Assembly: GCF_004122105.1 (NCBI RefSeq)
Contig: NZ_SBKN01000001.1
Location: 248,001 to 312,000, forward strand
DNA: 64,000 nt
Direction: 5' to 3'
Origin: Flavobacterium stagni
GTDB lineage: Bacteria > Bacteroidota > Bacteroidia > Flavobacteriales > Flavobacteriaceae
Shown here: one piece after another, positions 27,927 to 37,462 of the stretch
Layout: every line of letters starts with the position of its first letter
How positions within the stretch are numbered: the first letter of the stretch is position 1
Translations under genes and position numbers: made by a program
The notes under the pieces: model-generated
What the model saw: the letters and a program-made list of their open reading frames with translations, nothing else
What the model was told of the DNA's origin: nothing
The model's database searches: none

Positions 27927-29348
27927 TTAACGCGCAATCAACACGCGTAATTGTGTAATAATTTGCCCGTTTTTGTTTTGTAAGGCTGTGAGGTAACTCC
28001 CTACTGGCAAGGCACTCACATCCTCAGTAAATTGGGTTTCTCCATGAGGCAATGGCACTTGACGTAAAATGCGGCCCGTTAAATCGTACCAAACCAAGGC
28101 AGTCGCTTCAGGAAAAGCAGCATAATCCAACGTGATAATATCACTTGCCGGATTGGGATACCCTTTCAAGACCGCACTGGCTGCTGTAACCTCGGGCGAG
28201 CTTAACAAACAAATCCCTGGGACTTGTACGGGTACCGTACTGCTGTTATCCGATGTGCCGTTTCCAAATTGTCCATACGTATTATCGCCCCATACCCAAA
28301 GCGTTCCGTCGGTTTTGGATGCAATCGCAAAATTCTGACTCTTGCATTTGACCTTGTCCCAATTGGTATCCGTACCGATTTGCACTGGCATGGGCTGGTC
28401 TATTAAATTCCCTATCCCCAATTGCCCATAATCATTGGCCCCCCAAGCCCATAAGGTACCGTCGGTTTTGATTCCGTAAGAGCTAAACAATCCCGTAGCA
28501 ATTTCCCTCCACGTATCCGTTCCTACTCGTCGGGGGGTGTTGCGAAACAACGTTGGCGACAACCCATCTCCTGTCTGTCCATAACCGCCTTCTCCCCATG
28601 ACCATAAAGAACCGTCTGTTTTCAACGCGAGTATGTGCGCACCAAAGGAACTGATTTTCTGCCACTGATTTTCCGTACCCAATTGAATCGGCAAAGGAAC
28701 TACACCTGTACTCGACCCCTGCATCATTAACCCTGCCGAATTAGAGCCCCAACCCCACAAGGTACCGTCGCTGCGCAAGGCAATTCCTGCACCTGATGCA
28801 CAACTTACCACCTCAACATAATTAGATGCGGAAGTGATTTGTACCAAACTCAGTTGACTGAGCGGTGTAGTACTGCCCTGTCCCATTTGGTAGGAATTAT
28901 TAACGCCTGCACCCCAAAGTGTGCCATCATTTTTAATAAAAAAAGAAAAACCTCTACGATTACTAACTTTACTCCAAGATCCAGAACCAATCTGAGTAAA
29001 ATTGGAAATAGCATCAACACTTGAATTCACACCTAAAGCACCATTGGTATTCTGACCTACCCCCCATAAAGTACCGTTCGAACGAAAAACAAAAGTGTTG
29101 TTGCCCCCATTAATATTGCCAATGATGTCTGTAAAAGTTCCCAATTGTATAGGTGTCAACTCAATGTTTTGCTCTAGATCACTCGCTAAATTGTAGTAAT
29201 TGTTGAATCCCCAACCCCACAACGTGCCATCACTTTTCAAAACCGTGACATAAAATTCTCCAGGGTTAAAATCTGTGTAACATTGTGCTTGCCCCATGCG
29301 TGGGAGCAGCAAACAAAGGAGAAGAAAAAAAGCGGAGTTTCGATTCAT
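27927..29348 (-). CDS. RCC1-repeat T9SS protein, copy 2
   Basis: Paralogue of the gene just downstream and of equal length (473 residues). The frame is open to 29423, but MNRNSAFFLLLCLLLP at 29348 starts the signal peptide. It shows the same seven propeller blades and an almost identical T9SS tail. Differences from copy 1 cluster in the second to fourth blades (GTLWGVGQNTNGALG versus GTFWGVGMNSYGCLG; GSNSAGLMM versus GGNFSGLLM). Both lie on the minus strand, 46 nt apart, and are bordered by dispersed-repeat tracts. Confidence 0.9.
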   Translation of the reverse strand: MNRNSAFFLLLCLLLPRMGQAQCYTDFNPGEFYVTVLKSDGTLWGWGFNNYYNLASDLEQNIELTPIQLGTFTDIIGNINGGNNTFVFRSNGTLWGVGQNTNGALGVNSSVDAISNFTQIGSGSWSKVSNRRGFSFFIKNDGTLWGAGVNNSYQMGQGSTTPLSQLSLVQITSASNYVEVVSCASGAGIALRSDGTLWGWGSNSAGLMMQGSSTGVVPLPIQLGTENQWQKISSFGAHILALKTDGSLWSWGEGGYGQTGDGLSPTLFRNTPRRVGTDTWREIATGLFSSYGIKTDGTLWAWGANDYGQLGIGNLIDQPMPVQIGTDTNWDKVKCKSQNFAIASKTDGTLWVWGDNTYGQFGNGTSDNSSTVPVQVPGICLLSSPEVTAASAVLKGYPNPASDIITLDYAAFPEATALVWYDLTGRILRQVPLPHGETQFTEDVSALPVGSYLTALQNKNGQIITQLRVLIAR

Positions 29349-30039
29349 GGCGTAAATGTGTATTAAAAAAGATTGATTGTATATTATACTCTGCAATTTA
29401 AAAAAGTATACTACAACAACCATCAGGAATTTTCCTAAAATTTCAAAGTATTTTTCCTATTTGAGAGGAAAGAGGAAAGAAGCAAGAGGAAAGAAAACGC
29501 GTGAAATTTTCACGGCACGCAGTACACTCCTAAACCTAATACACTTTTAAACTTCAATTTGAAAATGTGATGATTTGGAAATTTGAAAATAGGCGTTCTT
29601 TCGCACTTACTGCTACACTCATAAAACCATTACACTTTTAAACTCCCATTTGAAAATGTGGTGATTTGAAAATAGGCGTTCTTTCGCACTTACTGCTACA
29701 CTCATAAAACCATTACACTTTTAAACTCCCATTTGAAAATGGGGTGATTTGAAAATTTGAAAATGTTCGTTTAATCACAGTCTATGCTACACTCCTAAAC
29801 CCTTCCACTTTTACACTGAAATTCCAAATTCCAAAGAGAAATTCCTCCCGAAGTTTCGGGACCAAATTCCAACTGAAGTTACGAGACTAACGACTAATGT
29901 CTAAAGACTAACGACTAGTCACCCCCTGCCCCCTGCAACTGAAAACTCCAATTACTATACCGTTCAACAACCACTTAAACTAAACGCTGCATCGAACGGT
30001 ATTCGCAAAACATTATAAATAAAAAACTAATTTTATACC
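29349..30039. repeat. Non-coding stretch with purine tract and tandem ~83-bp repeats
   Basis: No gene is seen. A GAGGAAAGA-type purine tract covers 29464-29496. It is followed by a tandem array (about 29505-29830) of units with GCTACACTC, TAAA(A)CC, ACACTTTTAAACTCCC and TTTGAAAATG. Two units starting at AGGCGTTCTTTCGCACTTAC (29591 and 29674) are exactly 83 bp apart and nearly identical; the outer two units are diverged. Next come AAATTCC/CGAAGTTTCGGGACC and short GACTAACGACTA-type direct repeats (29885-29925). Confidence 0.85.
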
Positions 30040-31983
30040 ATGAAGACAATTATTTTCCGCGCACTACTATTTTGCTTCCTTTTACTAGGAAAAATAAATG
30101 CATCACTCTATGCACAATATGATGTCGATTCGCTTAAACGCGTTATCGCTAACCCAAAATTGCACGACACCGCTCGATTGACCAATATCGCTATGATTAT
30201 TGACAATCTATATGAAGATAAGGAATCGGAACGCTACAATGCATTAATGGGAAAAATTGCCCAAAAACATTTAAATGAAAGTGGATTAAATTCTGAACTC
30301 AAAAAAAAATATACCATGTACCTGGCAGCCTACTATAACAATATTAGTTATGCCATGGAAAATAAAGGAGACCGAAGGGCCTTATCGTATTTACAAAAAT
30401 CACTCGACCTTTACCGTACTGTAGAAGCGTATGATGAATACTATTCGTCTTTGGTTAGTAAGGGATTGCTTTTGTACCGTCAAAAGCGGGAACGAGAAGC
30501 CATACAATGCTACTTTGAAGCCCTAAAATTTTTTGAAAAAAACCCCAAAGAAAACGCAGACGGAATCTCCTATGTGTATTCCAACTTAGGGGTGCTTTAT
30601 GGTGAACAAGACTTGTTTAAAGAATCCATTAAATGTCTTAAAAAAGCCATTTTCTATTTGGACAGTAAAGACACAAAGCCAACCTTAGAAGATGCGCTTC
30701 AAAAAGCAGGAATGTATTATAATTTGGGAGCGGCCTATGCTGCCCGTAAAGAATTTCGATTAGCAACCCATAGCTATCGCCAAGCTTTTAAATTTGCAGA
30801 AATAACGGAACAGCGTTCCTACCAATGCTATGTGTTGTGTAAACTCAGTGATATCGACCTCTATTTTAAACGTCTTGATGCCGCTGAAGAAAAATTAATG
30901 AAAGCAAAAGCGCTCGCTGAAAATGAATTATCAAGTTGCGGGGTATTGGTAGCGTTGGGCGAACTCTATTTTACCCAAAAAAAATACGATAAAGCCATTC
31001 CTGATTTAAAAGAAGGGCTGCGCCAAGCCATTCAAATCCGTAACCGTAACCTTGAGATGGAAGCCTGTCATTTGCTCTACAAATCTCACAAAGCAGTGGG
31101 AGACACCAAAGCGGCACTCGCTATGGCTGAACGTTTTCACCAAATCAACGACTCGCTAAAAATTTATGAAAACCGAAAAGAACTAAAAGTTCAAAATTTA
31201 AAATACAATTATGAAAAAAGGGACTTACAGCACCGCTTGGAAGCCCAACAGAAAAACTATATCGTCTATGGCTTAAGCGCCCTATTCATTCTCTTGACTG
31301 TAATTGTGTTTTTTGTAGTGAAAAACTACCGTCAAAAAAATGCTATTGCTCAATTTGAAAAAAATGAGCTCCGTCAAAAACTGTTGCGCAGTCAGATGAA
31401 TCCCCATTTTATTTTTAATTCAATCGACAATATCCAAAGTTTGATTTATAACCAAAAACCAACGGAAGCCGTTAATTATCTAACTAAATTCTCCAAACTT
31501 ACCCGACAAATACTTGAATATTCCAACGAAAACTACATCACCTTGGAGGAAGAAATAACAATGATGGAGAACTATTTTGCCATCCAACAATTGCTCTACA
31601 ACAATAAATTTGATTACACGATTGACATTCCCGATGAATTAAAAGAAGAACCGCTTCTCATTCCGCCCATGTTGACCCAACCATTTATTGAAAATGCGAT
31701 TAAACATGGTTTAAAGGATAAAATAACAGGAGGTCGTATTCAAGTTCGATTCTACTTCAAATCAGCTAAATTATATTTTGAAATCACTGACAATGGAAAA
31801 GGGTTTGCACAACAAGAAACGGATAATCACAAATCCTTGGCTTTGAAAATTACGAAAGAACGACTTATGTATACCTCTGGAAATATTGATTTTAGTGTGA
31901 AAATTGAAAATCAAACCGATACTGAAAACAAGGTAATCGGAGCCAAAGTTTCTTTTGAGATACCGTATCTTTACGAAAATTAA
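30040..31983 (+). CDS. TPR-containing sensor histidine kinase, LytS-like (His_kinase family)
   Basis: A 647-residue membrane kinase. After the signal sequence (MKTIIFRALLFCFLLLG), a periplasmic region of about 350 residues carries TPR-like repeats (IQCYFEALKFF, SNLGVLYGEQDLF, YNLGAAYAARKEF, LGELYFTQKKYDKAIPDL). A coiled coil and one membrane segment (YGLSALFILLTVIVFFVV) precede the phosphoacceptor motif RSQMNPHFIFNSIDNIQSL, typical of LytS/His_kinase (PF06580) enzymes. The ATPase domain shows PFIENAIKHGL and TDNGKGF. The partner LytTR regulator begins 6 nt downstream. Confidence 0.92.
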   Translation: MKTIIFRALLFCFLLLGKINASLYAQYDVDSLKRVIANPKLHDTARLTNIAMIIDNLYEDKESERYNALMGKIAQKHLNESGLNSELKKKYTMYLAAYYNNISYAMENKGDRRALSYLQKSLDLYRTVEAYDEYYSSLVSKGLLLYRQKREREAIQCYFEALKFFEKNPKENADGISYVYSNLGVLYGEQDLFKESIKCLKKAIFYLDSKDTKPTLEDALQKAGMYYNLGAAYAARKEFRLATHSYRQAFKFAEITEQRSYQCYVLCKLSDIDLYFKRLDAAEEKLMKAKALAENELSSCGVLVALGELYFTQKKYDKAIPDLKEGLRQAIQIRNRNLEMEACHLLYKSHKAVGDTKAALAMAERFHQINDSLKIYENRKELKVQNLKYNYEKRDLQHRLEAQQKNYIVYGLSALFILLTVIVFFVVKNYRQKNAIAQFEKNELRQKLLRSQMNPHFIFNSIDNIQSLIYNQKPTEAVNYLTKFSKLTRQILEYSNENYITLEEEITMMENYFAIQQLLYNNKFDYTIDIPDELKEEPLLIPPMLTQPFIENAIKHGLKDKITGGRIQVRFYFKSAKLYFEITDNGKGFAQQETDNHKSLALKITKERLMYTSGNIDFSVKIENQTDTENKVIGAKVSFEIPYLYEN

Positions 31984-31989
31984 TCGCCT

Positions 31990-32739
31990 ATGTTACGCGC
32001 TGTAGTTATCGACGACATTGAAGCAATTCGCACAAAAAATTATGAATTAATTAAAGTAACCTGCCCCAATATTGCCTTGGTAGGTCAGGCGGACAGCGTG
32101 GCTTCAGGTTTGCAATTAATCAAACAAGTAGTTCCTGATTTGATCTTTTTAGATGTTGAAATGCCCGACGGTACGGGATTTGACCTTTTGCAAAAATTGG
32201 GACCCACCCATTGTAAAGTTATTTTTGTCACAGGATTTGAAGACTTTGCTATTCGTGCTTTTCGGTTCAGTGCCATTGATTACCTTCTAAAACCTTTGGA
32301 CCCTGAAGAACTAATTGAAGCCGTTCGCAAAGCAGAGGCCTTACAAAATAAAGAAGTTTGGGAACTAAAACTGAATACCCTATTCACCAATCTTGAACGC
32401 CCTAAAAACCTTCAAAAGTTGGTGTTAAAAACCGCTGAAAAAATCTATTCTGTCAATATTCAAGATATTGTTCATTGCGAATCCGACAAAAACTATACGA
32501 CATTCTATTTCATCAATGCCCCAAAATTAGTCGTTTCAACAACCCTTAAAGAATACGAAACGCTTTTAAAACCATTCAACTTTTTCCGCTGCCATCAATC
32601 GCATTTAATCAACATGCTCTACTTTGATCATTTTATAAAATCGGATGGTGGAAATACTATAGTGATGAAAAACAAAAGTGCCATACCGCTTTCCATTCGT
32701 AAAAAAGAAGAATTTTTACTGCTTATCGACTCCCTTTAA
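31990..32739 (+). CDS. LytTR-family response regulator
   Basis: A 249-residue regulator, partner of the preceding kinase. The receiver domain has VVIDDIEAI, the phosphoacceptor Asp in LIFLDVEMPDGTGFDLL, the Thr in IFVTGFEDFA and the Lys in LLKPLDPEEL. The LytTR DNA-binding domain (about 140-245) shows KIYSVNIQDIVHCESDKNY and FFRCHQSHLINM. The nearest likely target is the FnIII T9SS gene 190 nt downstream (inferred from position). Confidence 0.93.
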   Translation: MLRAVVIDDIEAIRTKNYELIKVTCPNIALVGQADSVASGLQLIKQVVPDLIFLDVEMPDGTGFDLLQKLGPTHCKVIFVTGFEDFAIRAFRFSAIDYLLKPLDPEELIEAVRKAEALQNKEVWELKLNTLFTNLERPKNLQKLVLKTAEKIYSVNIQDIVHCESDKNYTTFYFINAPKLVVSTTLKEYETLLKPFNFFRCHQSHLINMLYFDHFIKSDGGNTIVMKNKSAIPLSIRKKEEFLLLIDSL

Positions 32740-32931
32740 GCCTCATTTTAGACCAAATTTGTCTGAAATACATTAAAAACGTTTTTAAATCCCACACGAA
32801 TTTTCACACATCCCCAACGAATGTTCATTCAGTTGTAGGCGACTATTTCTTTATCCCTTACAAGCCCGTAATATCTACTTATTTTAGTTTTTGAATTGCT
32901 AGTTTAGTTATCCAAAAAAACACGAACATTC

Positions 32932-35832
32932 ATGAAAAAAAATGACTTTTATACCCAGTTCATTATTTGGATTTTGGGGATAAGTTGCGGCTTAGGACTT
33001 TCAACAGCCAATGCACAAACCCCTTGTTTAGACCCAATTGACCCGATAATTATTTCATTATCCGCAACGGAAGTAACTATCCAATGGACGCAACCTAATC
33101 CTAATCCTTGGAACGGGTACGACTATTACCTTACCCAAAGTTCACAAGTACCGAATTCAAATACAACACCTACAGGTACAGTAACGGCTGATAATGTTAC
33201 GCTCAATGTGCAAGTAGGCAATACCTATCGGTTTTATGTACGTTCCAATTGCGGTACCGTTACAGGAAGTGTCAAAGGACCGTGGCAGGGATTCTTGACC
33301 TTTACACCAATTCCAACGGGAAGCGGATGTGCCCAAGCTCCCTACGGCCTTCACCCAACAACTACATTTGTACCTGCCTACACCCAACTACCCGAACTCA
33401 TCAATGCCGATGCCTATGCAGGTGAATTTTGTAAAGTAGATGTAATGGCAAACCGCCAATATGAATTCACCACTGACCGCAGTACAGACTATATTACCAT
33501 TACAAACTTTAACGGAAGTGTGGTTTATGCCCATGGTGTCAATCCAGTCATTTACAATTCTGGTACAAATGATTATGAAATTCGCTATTACATCAGCGCG
33601 AATAGTATGTGCCTATCACAAGCTTCTGAACGGGAAAGATACATCACTGCGCGACTAGTTCCTTCAACTACGTGTCCAGCACCGTCCAACTTAACAACAA
33701 CTTCCATTAGTACAACAGGAGCAATTGCCAATTGGGTAAACAATGCTCCAGGAGTAATAACATCGTTTCAATACTATTACAGTACAAGTGCGACAGCTCC
33801 CAACATTAACGCAACGCCAAGTGGTACGACAACATTTACCACATTTACCCTGAGTGGTTTAAGTCCAAACACCACCTATTACTATTGGGTGCGCAGTATA
33901 TGTGATCAAGAATATACCCAGTGGATTGCAGGGGCGCCATTTACCACTCAAGCCACAGCAGTCACGGGTTGCACAACAGCATTGTATGGACAAACACCCG
34001 CTAATGTATTTGTTCCCGCCTGTACAGGGGTGCCTGAAATAATTGCAACCAACATGTGGGCAGGAAATTACAGTCAAATCGATATCTTACCCAACAAAAC
34101 CTATACCTTCACCAGTTCGGTGGGAACTGACTTTATTACTATTCGTGATAATGACACCTCCATGGCCTATGCCAGTGGCCCCACGCCTTTGGTTTGGTCA
34201 TCAGGTGCCAACACTGCACGAATAAAAATGTTTGTGTATTTAAACACCTCTTGCAGTACACAAAATGTTAATCGAACAACTACTATAACTTGCCAAAATG
34301 CAGTAACCAGTTGTAGTTCACCTTCCGGACTCACCATTAACTCCGTAACAGCCAACAGTGTCAACGCAACATGGACAGCTGGAAGTCCGGCCCCCAGCAA
34401 CGGCTATCACTATTGGATCGCCACTACTGCCGCGACACCCAATAGCGCAACAACGCCAACAGGTTTAACGTCAACGCCCTCATTAACCGCTTCTGGATTG
34501 GCTGCAAATACTACGTATTACTTGTGGGTGCGTGCCAACTGTGGTTCCACAACCAGTCAGTGGGTATTTGGCACTTCATTTACAACGGTAGGTACTAGTG
34601 TTGGGTGTACCAATGCTCCCAATGGGCAATTTCCAGTCGCCACATTTACCCCCGCGTGTTTGGGTAACGATGAAGTAATTGTGACCAATGCCTATGCTGG
34701 TGAATATACGGTAGTAGCCATCCAATCCAACACCCAATACACCTTTAAAAGTTCGATTACTAGCGACTATATTACGATTACCAATTCCGATGCATCTGTG
34801 GTATTCACTGCAGGGAATACACCACTTTCGTGGAATTCAGGGAGTACAACAGGAACAATTCGCTATTATTTCCATGCCAATGCGGCTTGTGCGACACAAA
34901 ACTCCGACCGCACCCGCTACATCGCTTGTCAGGCAACAACACCGACATGTGCGAGTCCGACTGGAGGAAGCTTTAGTGCCATAACGGCCACTACGGCTAC
35001 TGCTTCATGGAACGCAGCCAGTCCAGCACCTGCAACAGGGTATCAAGTATACCTCAGCACTAATGCTACACCACCAACAGCATCTTCGACTCCTTTGGGC
35101 ACAGTTACATCCAATGGAGCTTTACTATCTGGACTTGTTGCACAAACCACCTATTATGTTTGGGTGCGTAGCGATTGTGGAACCGGACAAAGTAGTTGGA
35201 TCTTATTGGGTAACTTTACTACATTGGCTGCTAGTGCGGGTTGTACCACAGCAGTTAACGGTTTATATCCAGCAGCAACGTTTACCCCAACCTGTAATGG
35301 AACCACTCAAATTATCGCCAACAATGCGTGGACAGGAGAGTACAGTAATATTACAGCAACTGTAAACACCCAGTATACTTTTAGTAGTTCCGTCACCGCC
35401 GATTATATTACAATCACTAATACCGATGGATCGGTCATTTATGCACAAGGTGTAACGCCATTGGTTTGGAATTCAGGCAGTGTGAATGGTATACTACGCT
35501 ATTATTTACACAACAATGCCAACTGTGCCTCCGAAAATGTGAATCGTGTTCGCAGCATAAGTTGCACCCCTTCGTTAGGCAGTACCGATTGGACACTCCA
35601 ACCCAGCTTTACCGCCTACCCCAACCCAGCCTCGGATTCCGTTACTATTACAGGAACACAACCGATACAAACCCTACGAGTGTTAAATACCTTGGGACAG
35701 ACAATAGCTACTTTTCACGTGAAATCCCAAACCCATTACCAATGGGATTGTAGTCACTACCCTCCTGGCTTGTATACGCTTATCATTGAAAGCGACACTA
35801 GTACACAAATCCTACGAGTAGTTAAACAATAA
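32932..35832 (+). CDS. Large modular T9SS protein with alternating FnIII and Cys-containing domains
   Basis: A 966-residue secreted protein (signal peptide ending near ANAQ). Four FnIII-like domains (each with a TTYY(F/L/V)WVRS.CG-type strand) alternate with four copies of a roughly 100-residue domain. Each copy of that domain starts C(A/T).A..G.(Y/F/T)P and contains a Trp/Tyr-Ala-Gly-(E/N)(Y/F) motif, a TDYITI(T/R)-type strand and a closing Cys pair. The C-terminus is a T9SS type A tail (TAYPNPASDSVTI, GLYTLIIES, ILRVVKQ). The repeated modules suggest an adhesin or carbohydrate-binding surface protein; no catalytic motif is seen. Confidence 0.87.
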   Translation: MKKNDFYTQFIIWILGISCGLGLSTANAQTPCLDPIDPIIISLSATEVTIQWTQPNPNPWNGYDYYLTQSSQVPNSNTTPTGTVTADNVTLNVQVGNTYRFYVRSNCGTVTGSVKGPWQGFLTFTPIPTGSGCAQAPYGLHPTTTFVPAYTQLPELINADAYAGEFCKVDVMANRQYEFTTDRSTDYITITNFNGSVVYAHGVNPVIYNSGTNDYEIRYYISANSMCLSQASERERYITARLVPSTTCPAPSNLTTTSISTTGAIANWVNNAPGVITSFQYYYSTSATAPNINATPSGTTTFTTFTLSGLSPNTTYYYWVRSICDQEYTQWIAGAPFTTQATAVTGCTTALYGQTPANVFVPACTGVPEIIATNMWAGNYSQIDILPNKTYTFTSSVGTDFITIRDNDTSMAYASGPTPLVWSSGANTARIKMFVYLNTSCSTQNVNRTTTITCQNAVTSCSSPSGLTINSVTANSVNATWTAGSPAPSNGYHYWIATTAATPNSATTPTGLTSTPSLTASGLAANTTYYLWVRANCGSTTSQWVFGTSFTTVGTSVGCTNAPNGQFPVATFTPACLGNDEVIVTNAYAGEYTVVAIQSNTQYTFKSSITSDYITITNSDASVVFTAGNTPLSWNSGSTTGTIRYYFHANAACATQNSDRTRYIACQATTPTCASPTGGSFSAITATTATASWNAASPAPATGYQVYLSTNATPPTASSTPLGTVTSNGALLSGLVAQTTYYVWVRSDCGTGQSSWILLGNFTTLAASAGCTTAVNGLYPAATFTPTCNGTTQIIANNAWTGEYSNITATVNTQYTFSSSVTADYITITNTDGSVIYAQGVTPLVWNSGSVNGILRYYLHNNANCASENVNRVRSISCTPSLGSTDWTLQPSFTAYPNPASDSVTITGTQPIQTLRVLNTLGQTIATFHVKSQTHYQWDCSHYPPGLYTLIIESDTSTQILRVVKQ

Positions 35833-35840
35833 ACTAAAAA

Positions 35841-35870
35841 AAACCGATAGCAATACACTGTCGGTTTTTT
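35841..35870 (+). terminator. Intrinsic terminator of the FnIII T9SS gene
   Basis: AACCGATAG-CAATACA-CTGTCGGTT stem with one G-T pair and a T-run of nine, 10 nt after the stop. Confidence 0.88.
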
Positions 35871-36144
35871 TTTGGAAGAAAGAGAAAAGAAAACGCGTGA
35901 AATTTTCAAGGCACGCACTACACTCCTATACCCAATACACTTTTAAACTCCCATTTGAAAATGTGATGATTTGAAAATTTGAAAATAGGCGTTCTTTCGC
36001 ACTTACTGCTACACTCCTAAACCCTTCCACTTTTACACTGAAATTCCTCGCGAAGTTTCGGGACCAAATTCCAGCTGAAGTTACGAGACTAACGTCTAAT
36101 GACTAAAGACTAACGACTAGTCACTAGTCACTAGTCACCAATCA
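35871..36144. repeat. Copy of the composite dispersed repeat
   Basis: The order is: purine tract GAAGAAAGAGAAAAG, AAACGCGTGAAATTTTC, GGCACGCACTACACTCCTA, ACACTTTTAAACTCCC, TTTGAAAATGTGATGATTTG, AGGCGTTCTTTCGCACTTAC, GCTACACTCCTAAACCC. An AAATTCC/GAAGTTTCGGGACC segment and CACTAGTCACTAGT-type short repeats (36087-36150) follow. It is almost the same sequence as in 29464-29925. No gene is seen. Confidence 0.85.
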
Positions 36145-36807
36145 CTAATCCCTATCCAGTTGCGTTAAATCGACCTTATGCAAAATCTGCATAAACGCGT
36201 CTCGGGAGATTTCGAAGGCGCCGAGTTTTTCGAGGTGGTCGTTGTGGACTTGGCAGTCCAATAAGTGGTAGTTTTTTTCTTTGAGGTCTTGAATTAAGGT
36301 GATGAAGGCTACTTTACTGGCGTTGGGTACGGTGGAGAACATGCTCTCGCCACAAAATACGTGACCGAGGTCCACGCCATAGAGTCCGCCCACGAGTTGG
36401 CCCTCTTGCCATACTTCATAGGAAACCACGAGTCCGAGTTCGTACAACTTCGTGTAGGCTTTGATGATGTCTTGTGAAATCCAAGTGCCCGTTTGTCCGC
36501 GGCGTGGTGTTTTCTGGCAGTGGCGAATCACTTGGTCAAAAGCCGTATTGCGGGTTACGGTAAATTGTTTGCGGTTGAGGATGTTCCGCATGCTTTTGGA
36601 TACTTTATAGGTTTGGGGATGCACGACCATTCGTTTGGGCGGTGCCCACCACAAAATGGGTTCTTCGGGATCGTACCAAGGGAAAATCCCTTGCGAATAG
36701 GCCAATACCAAGCGCTTCACCGACAAATCCCCGCCCACAGCCAAGAGTCCGTCGACCGTTGCCTCGGATACTGGGGGAAAATAGAGGAATTTGTTGAGGA
36801 AATACAT
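36145..36807 (-). CDS. aat: Leucyl/phenylalanyl-tRNA--protein transferase
   Basis: A 220-residue cytoplasmic enzyme that adds Leu or Phe from tRNA to proteins with N-terminal Arg or Lys, feeding the N-end rule (ClpS/ClpAP) degradation pathway. Signatures are GLLAVGGDLSVKRLVLAYSQ at the N-terminus, GIFPWYDPE, ILWWAPPKRMV, GQTGTWIS and YGVDLGHVFCGESMFS. The start at 36807 gives the normal short N-terminus. It is a single gene bordered by short-repeat sequence on both sides. Confidence 0.95.
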   Translation of the reverse strand: MYFLNKFLYFPPVSEATVDGLLAVGGDLSVKRLVLAYSQGIFPWYDPEEPILWWAPPKRMVVHPQTYKVSKSMRNILNRKQFTVTRNTAFDQVIRHCQKTPRRGQTGTWISQDIIKAYTKLYELGLVVSYEVWQEGQLVGGLYGVDLGHVFCGESMFSTVPNASKVAFITLIQDLKEKNYHLLDCQVHNDHLEKLGAFEISRDAFMQILHKVDLTQLDRD

Positions 36808-37039
36808 GGGATTAACGAATTTAGATTTTAGAGTTTAGATTTTAGATTTTGGTGTTTAATCGCGTCAATACTAATCACTAGTCACTAATCACTAGTCACT
36901 AATCACTACCCAAAACAAATTCCAAACCCTACAGCCTAAACAATAGAATTTGGAATTGGTTTGATTTAGCCTTGATTTCAACCGGTTCCAACTTGAAACC
37001 TGAAACCTACCTACGGCAGGCAGGCCTGAAACAAAAAAA
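36808..37039. repeat. Short-repeat intergenic sequence
   Basis: TTTAGATTTTAGAGTTTAGAT-type and TCACTAGTCACTAATCACTA-type short direct repeats (36828-36908), an AAATTCCAAA segment, and a GGCAGGCAGGCCTG core at 37014-37027 that resembles half of the palindrome at 38415-38460. No gene is seen. Confidence 0.65.
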
Positions 37040-37435
37040 CTAGAACGGTAAATCGTCGTGCTCTTCTTCGTTGAAGTTGGTTGCGGGTTCGAACGCTGGA
37101 GCTGCAGGCATCGGTGGCATTTGTTGTGCCATCGGTTGACCACCTTGTGCAGGCGCTTCGGCAGCTACACGCTCAATGCGCCATCCTTGAATCGAATTGA
37201 AATACTTGGTTTCTCCTTGTGGGCTTACCCACTCTCTTCCGCGTAAATTAATGGAAACTTTCACGGGTTCCCCAACTTGATAACTGTCCAACAAATCACA
37301 TTTGTCTTGGGTGAATTCCACCATAATGTGTTGTGGATACTGCTCTTCGGTAGTTACTACCAATTCTCTTTTTCTGAAAGTGGGGCTCACCTGCTGTACG
37401 GCATTAATCACTTTTACTCTTCCTGAAACTTCCAT
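37040..37435 (-). CDS. DUF3127 protein, OB-fold-like with SSB-like acidic C-terminal tail
   Basis: A 131-residue protein typical of Bacteroidetes. Residues about 1-90 form a compact beta-rich domain (VSGRVKVINAVQQV, KRELVVTTEEQYPQHIM, FNSIQGWRIERV), plausibly an OB fold. A flexible Ala/Pro/Gln/Met linker leads to the tail NEEEHDDLPF. This end closely resembles the acidic DDDIPF tip by which single-stranded DNA-binding proteins recruit partners. A nucleic-acid-binding role is inferred. Confidence 0.82.
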   Translation of the reverse strand: MEVSGRVKVINAVQQVSPTFRKRELVVTTEEQYPQHIMVEFTQDKCDLLDSYQVGEPVKVSINLRGREWVSPQGETKYFNSIQGWRIERVAAEAPAQGGQPMAQQMPPMPAAPAFEPATNFNEEEHDDLPF

Positions 37436-37462
37436 AATCGTATTGAATTAAATAAAAAAATA

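Larger units (their letters stand above)
26453..29348 (-). repeat. Tandem duplication of an RCC1-repeat gene (1468-bp period)
   Basis: Two same-length genes lie head to tail. Sequence identity begins abruptly at TCCGCTTAACGCGC on the 3' side of both. It covers almost all of the coding region and fades at the very start codon. About 220 nt at the 5' end (27621-27839 versus 29089-29307) are identical, and the 3' part is nearly so. A middle stretch of about 380 nt is much more diverged. Confidence 0.9.

Noticed and set aside
29505..29830. CRISPR array
   Set aside because: The units are contiguous ~83-bp tandem repeats without regular unique spacers, and no cas gene is near.
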